Assembly (NCBI RefSeq): GCF_007859915.1
Contig: NZ_SJPM01000001.1
Location: 299,502 to 363,501 of the forward strand
DNA length: 64,000 nucleotides
From: Neorhodopirellula pilleata
GTDB taxonomy: Bacteria; Planctomycetota; Planctomycetia; Pirellulales; Pirellulaceae
Direction of reading: 5' to 3'
Shown: one piece after another, positions 61,469-64,000 of the stretch
How positions within the stretch are numbered: position 1 is the first letter of the stretch
Layout: each line of letters opens with the position of its first letter
Notes under the pieces: generated by a model
Told to the model about the DNA's origin: nothing
Seen by the model: the letters and a program-made list of their open reading frames with translations, nothing else
Databases searched by the model: none
Program-made: the position numbers and the translations under genes

Positions 61469-62953
61469 CTAGCGGTATTGCCAATCGCGGATATCGACGA
61501 AACGGCCTTCGATCGCGGCGGCGGCGGCCATCGCGGGGCTGACCAAGTGCGTCCGTCCGCCTTTGCCTTGCCGGCCTTCGAAATTGCGATTGCTCGTGCT
61601 GGCGCATCGCTCACCGGGGGCGAGTTTGTCGGGGTTCATCGCCAAGCACATGCTGCAGCCCGCTTCACGCCAATCAAACCCGGCTTCGATGAAGATCTTG
61701 TGCAAGCCTTCTTTTTCAGCTTGAGTTTTGACTTGGCCGCTACCGGGCACCACCATCGCGCTAACTTGATCGCTGCAACGGTGACCTTTGATCACGGCGG
61801 CGGCAGCACGCAAGTCTTCGATGCGGGCGTTGGTACACGAACCGATGAAGACGCGGTTGATATGAATGTCCGTGATCGGCGTGCCCGCTTTCAGGTCCAT
61901 GTACTGCAGTGCGAGTGCGACCGTTTTTTGTTCATTCAGATCGCTCGTGTCACCGGGATCGGGAACCTGCGCATCGATGCTGAGCACTTGGCCGGGGTTG
62001 GTACCCCAGGTCACTTGGGGGCGAATGTCGCTGCCTTGATAAACGTTGCTGCGATCGTAGGTGGCTCCCGCATCGGTCGGCAATTGTTTCCAACGCTCGA
62101 CGGCGGCATCAAAGTCCTTGGGTGCTTCGGGGCGACCGCGAAGATAGTCAAATGTCGTTTGGTCGGGCGCGATCATGCCCGCTCGGGCTCCGGCTTCGAT
62201 CGACATGTTGCACACGGTCATGCGTTCTTCCATCGACAACGCACGAATGCAATCACCGGTATATTCCAGAACATAGCCGGTGCCGCCGGCGGTGCCGATT
62301 TGGCCGATCAAGTACAGGATCATGTCCTTGGCCGTCACGCCTCGGGACAGTTCGCCGTCGACGCGCAATTCGAATGTCTTGGGTTTGAACTGCAACAACG
62401 TCTGCGTCGCCAAGACGTGTTCGACTTCGCTGGTTCCGATCCCGAAGGCGAGAGCCCCGAACGCGCCGTGGGTAGCGGTGTGCGAATCGCCGCAAACGAT
62501 CGTCATGCCCGGTTGCGTGTAGCCGTTTTCGGGACCGATGACGTGCACGATGCCTTGGCGAACGTCATCAATGTCAAACAAACGAACGCCGAATTCCTTG
62601 CAGTTTTCTCGCAGCGTGTCGATTTGCTTTTTGCTGATCGGGTCGGCGATCGGTAGGCTGCGGTCCGAGGTGGGCACGTTGTGATCCGGCGTGGCGATCG
62701 TCCGCTCGGGCCGACGGACTTTTCGCCCGTTGATCCGCAAACCTTCAAAGGCCTGAGGCGAGGTGACTTCGTGAACCAGATGCAAATCGATGTACAGAAT
62801 GGCCGCTTCGTCCTTGGGAGCGTGGACGACGTGTTGGTCCCAGATTTTGTCGAGCAGCGTCTGTTGACCGGGCTGCGAAGAGGTACCGGCTGCGGATGCG
62901 TCCGCGTCAGTTACCGAGGAAGAAGAAACCGGGGGTGCGGATGAGTCGGGCAT
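61469..62953 (-). CDS. leuC: 3-isopropylmalate dehydratase large subunit
   Basis: The protein has 494 aa. After a Ser/Ala-rich start of about 30 residues not typical of the family (the true start could be closer to [13 protein letters not shown]), the aconitase-like domains follow: [39 protein letters not shown], and the three cluster cysteines in [14 protein letters not shown] and [14 protein letters not shown]. Partner of leuD downstream. Confidence 0.96.
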   Translation of the reverse strand: MPDSSAPPVSSSSVTDADASAAGTSSQPGQQTLLDKIWDQHVVHAPKDEAAILYIDLHLVHEVTSPQAFEGLRINGRKVRRPERTIATPDHNVPTSDRSLPIADPISKKQIDTLRENCKEFGVRLFDIDDVRQGIVHVIGPENGYTQPGMTIVCGDSHTATHGAFGALAFGIGTSEVEHVLATQTLLQFKPKTFELRVDGELSRGVTAKDMILYLIGQIGTAGGTGYVLEYTGDCIRALSMEERMTVCNMSIEAGARAGMIAPDQTTFDYLRGRPEAPKDFDAAVERWKQLPTDAGATYDRSNVYQGSDIRPQVTWGTNPGQVLSIDAQVPDPGDTSDLNEQKTVALALQYMDLKAGTPITDIHINRVFIGSCTNARIEDLRAAAAVIKGHRCSDQVSAMVVPGSGQVKTQAEKEGLHKIFIEAGFDWREAGCSMCLAMNPDKLAPGERCASTSNRNFEGRQGKGGRTHLVSPAMAAAAAIEGRFVDIRDWQYR

Positions 62954-63112
62954 CGAAAACAGGCGGGATTCGGAGAAATCAAGAAGCGAGAACCGATTCT
63001 CGCAGTGCCGCCACTGTCGACACTGAGGCCGAGAATGTCAAGATGCGCCCCGGGCGAACCTCCCGAATCAAAAGTAAATCGGACTGAAGCCTAAAGGTCT
63101 GGGACAGCTAAT

Positions 63113-63182
63113 AGTTAGGGTTGTGGATCTTGTTAAAGATCCTACCGCTAAAGGATCTTTAACAAGATCCGTTACCCTAACT
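63113..63182. repeat. Palindrome between leuC and the small protein gene
   Basis: The 30-bp arms at 63113-63142 and 63153-63182 share a perfect GGATCTTGTTAAAGATCC inner part; there are mismatches only in the outer AGTTAGGGT region. TTTTT follows on the plus strand. Each inner arm is itself nearly palindromic. It could be a bidirectional terminator or another mobile palindrome; the minus-strand genes on each side fit a terminator role for the small gene, but the T-run is on the other side. Confidence 0.7.
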
Positions 63183-63200
63183 TTTTGCTGTTAGACACCA

Positions 63201-63401
63201 CTAAACAGGTTCTTCGATGTACTCGCGCGCTGGTTCGTTTTGGCCGGGCACGATCCGCGTGATGCTGACCTTGGTGCGGCGGAGTTCTTCGACTTCGTCC
63301 AACAACCGGGTCAACAGATCCGCAACTTCCGAGCCCGCGTTTTCACCGATATTGACCATCAACGCTTTGCGAGAATTGTAGCTAAGGCCGCGTTTATCCA
63401 T
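63201..63401 (-). CDS. Small conserved-looking protein, unknown function
   Basis: I choose ATG 63401, with GGAG 9-10 bp upstream; a TTG at 63416 is in frame. The 66-aa product (MDKRGLSYNSRKALMVNIGE at the start) is soluble and charged with an amphipathic helix (SEVADLLTRLLDEVEELRRT) and a final strand with KVSITRIVPG. No domain is recognised. It lies 119 bp downstream of glmS on the same strand. Confidence 0.6.
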   Translation of the reverse strand: MDKRGLSYNSRKALMVNIGENAGSEVADLLTRLLDEVEELRRTKVSITRIVPGQNEPAREYIEEPV

Positions 63402-63520
63402 TTGAGGTGACTCCAAATGTCTTTGTATCGGTAAAAACAGAATAGCGGGTGCGTAGGGACGCCACCCGAAGAAGAGGGACGTCCAGAATAGACACTCGCA
63501 ATTCGCCTACAACGACCACT

Positions 63521-64000
63521 TTACTCAACCGTCACACTTTTTGCCAAATTCCGAGGCTTGTCGACGTCGCAACCCCGTAAAACGGCAATATGGTATGAGA
63601 GTAACTGTAGCGGTATGACTGATACAATCGGCTGCAGGAACTCCGGAACTTCGGGGATCATGATGACATCGTCGGCGATTTTGCGAATTTCTGTGTCATC
63701 ACTGCTCGCAATGGCGATCACGGGGCCGCCACGGGCTTTGACTTCCTCCATATTCGACATGACTTTGTCGTAGGTGGTGCCCCGTGGCATGATGAAGATG
63801 CTCGGTGTGGCGGCGTCGACCAACGCGATCGGACCGTGCTTCATCTCCGCAGCCGGGTAGCCCTCGGCGTGGATATAGCTGATTTCTTTGAGTTTCAGAG
63901 CCCCCTCTAGGGCCGTGGGAAAATTGTAGCGTCGGCCGAGGTACAACACGTTGGAGACGTCCTGGTACTTTTGGGCGACCCGGCGGACCTCCGAGTCGCA
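63521..64000 (-). CDS. glmS: Glucosamine-6-phosphate synthase, C-terminal part
   Basis: The frame is open to the right edge, so only the C-terminal 159 residues are present. [40 protein letters not shown] and the ending [14 protein letters not shown] are characteristic of the second SIS (isomerase) domain of GlmS. It makes GlcN-6-P from fructose-6-P and glutamine. The N-terminal glutaminase domain lies outside the window. Confidence 0.95.
   Translation of the reverse strand, partial: CDSEVRRVAQKYQDVSNVLYLGRRYNFPTALEGALKLKEISYIHAEGYPAAEMKHGPIALVDAATPSIFIMPRGTTYDKVMSNMEEVKARGGPVIAIASSDDTEIRKIADDVIMIPEVPEFLQPIVSVIPLQLLSYHIAVLRGCDVDKPRNLAKSVTVE

Noticed and set aside
61478..62656. 392-codon plus-strand frame
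   Set aside because: It lies fully antisense to leuC, which has unmistakable motifs; no promoter, ribosome site or domain.
1..64000. tRNA, rRNA or other structured RNA genes
   Set aside because: I saw no cloverleaf-like arms with TTCGAAT/TTCGA loops in the right spacing, no rRNA segments and no known riboswitch core; a covariance-model scan would be decisive.

Overview
The window reads as chromosome of a planctomycete of the Pirellulaceae (Rhodopirellula / Blastopirellula type). The evidence is the gene repertoire: DUF1501 and DUF1553 proteins, several secreted sulfatases, a DUF1559 pseudopilin-like protein, a WD40-caspase fusion, a DUF1573 protein, a DUF11-repeat envelope protein, and a futalosine-type menaquinone gene. 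Genes are on both strands in short operons. No rRNA, tRNA, CRISPR array, prophage or intact insertion sequence was seen. The first gene (DUF1553) and the last (glmS) are cut by the window edges.

Layout. 1-3.3 kb: a DUF1553/DUF1501 pair split by a palindromic GGGTCAGACCCC element. 3.3-13 kb: a sialic acid utilisation locus with two divergent transcription units. The minus unit is lipoprotein, DUF1559 protein, AGE epimerase. The plus unit is sialidase, N-acetylneuraminate lyase, and a mutarotase fused to a sodium/solute symporter. A GntR/FCD regulator lies between them, and near-identical TGTTATAAC-type operators precede both units. Together they give a path from glycan-bound sialic acid to GlcNAc. 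13.2-16.5 kb: a halogenase-like flavoprotein, futalosine hydrolase and an enlarged adenylate-kinase-like protein. 16.7-20.3 kb: a flagellar operon (flbD, motA, motB, fliL, fliN, fliO).

20.5-29.6 kb: a sulfatase with a discoidin domain, ribosomal protein L21 (not followed by L27), a Ser/Thr kinase, an FKBP isomerase, an HtrA protease, a GT4 glycosyltransferase and a second sulfatase. 29.8-35.8 kb is the least familiar part: a LuxR-type regulator with a degenerate receiver, a 251-bp MITE-like element, two tandem paralogous small secreted proteins, a lipoprotein-like secretin, and a translationally coupled Ig/chaperone-like secreted protein. I infer a surface-fibre or secretion module. 35.9-45.4 kb: an orphan DUF1501 protein, a DUF1080 gene remnant, a DUF1573 operon, a DUF11 protein, and an ornithine/lysine-type decarboxylase with its symporter.

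45.5-52.3 kb: moaA-moaD-moaE, with a second GGGTCAGACCCC element exactly between moaA and moaD, then an SMP-30 family protein, an MscS channel and a probable outer-membrane protein. 52.45-53.58 kb: seven tandem copies of a 162-bp unit, ending inside the 3' end of the WD40-caspase gene. 53.6-60.2 kb: the WD40-caspase gene divergent from a vWA gene, then a small secreted protein. 60.2-64 kb: palindromic repeats, leuD, leuC, a small conserved-looking protein, and the end of glmS.

The other strong theme is palindromic repeats. At least six families occupy the intergenic gaps, and several touch or supply the stop codons of neighbouring genes.
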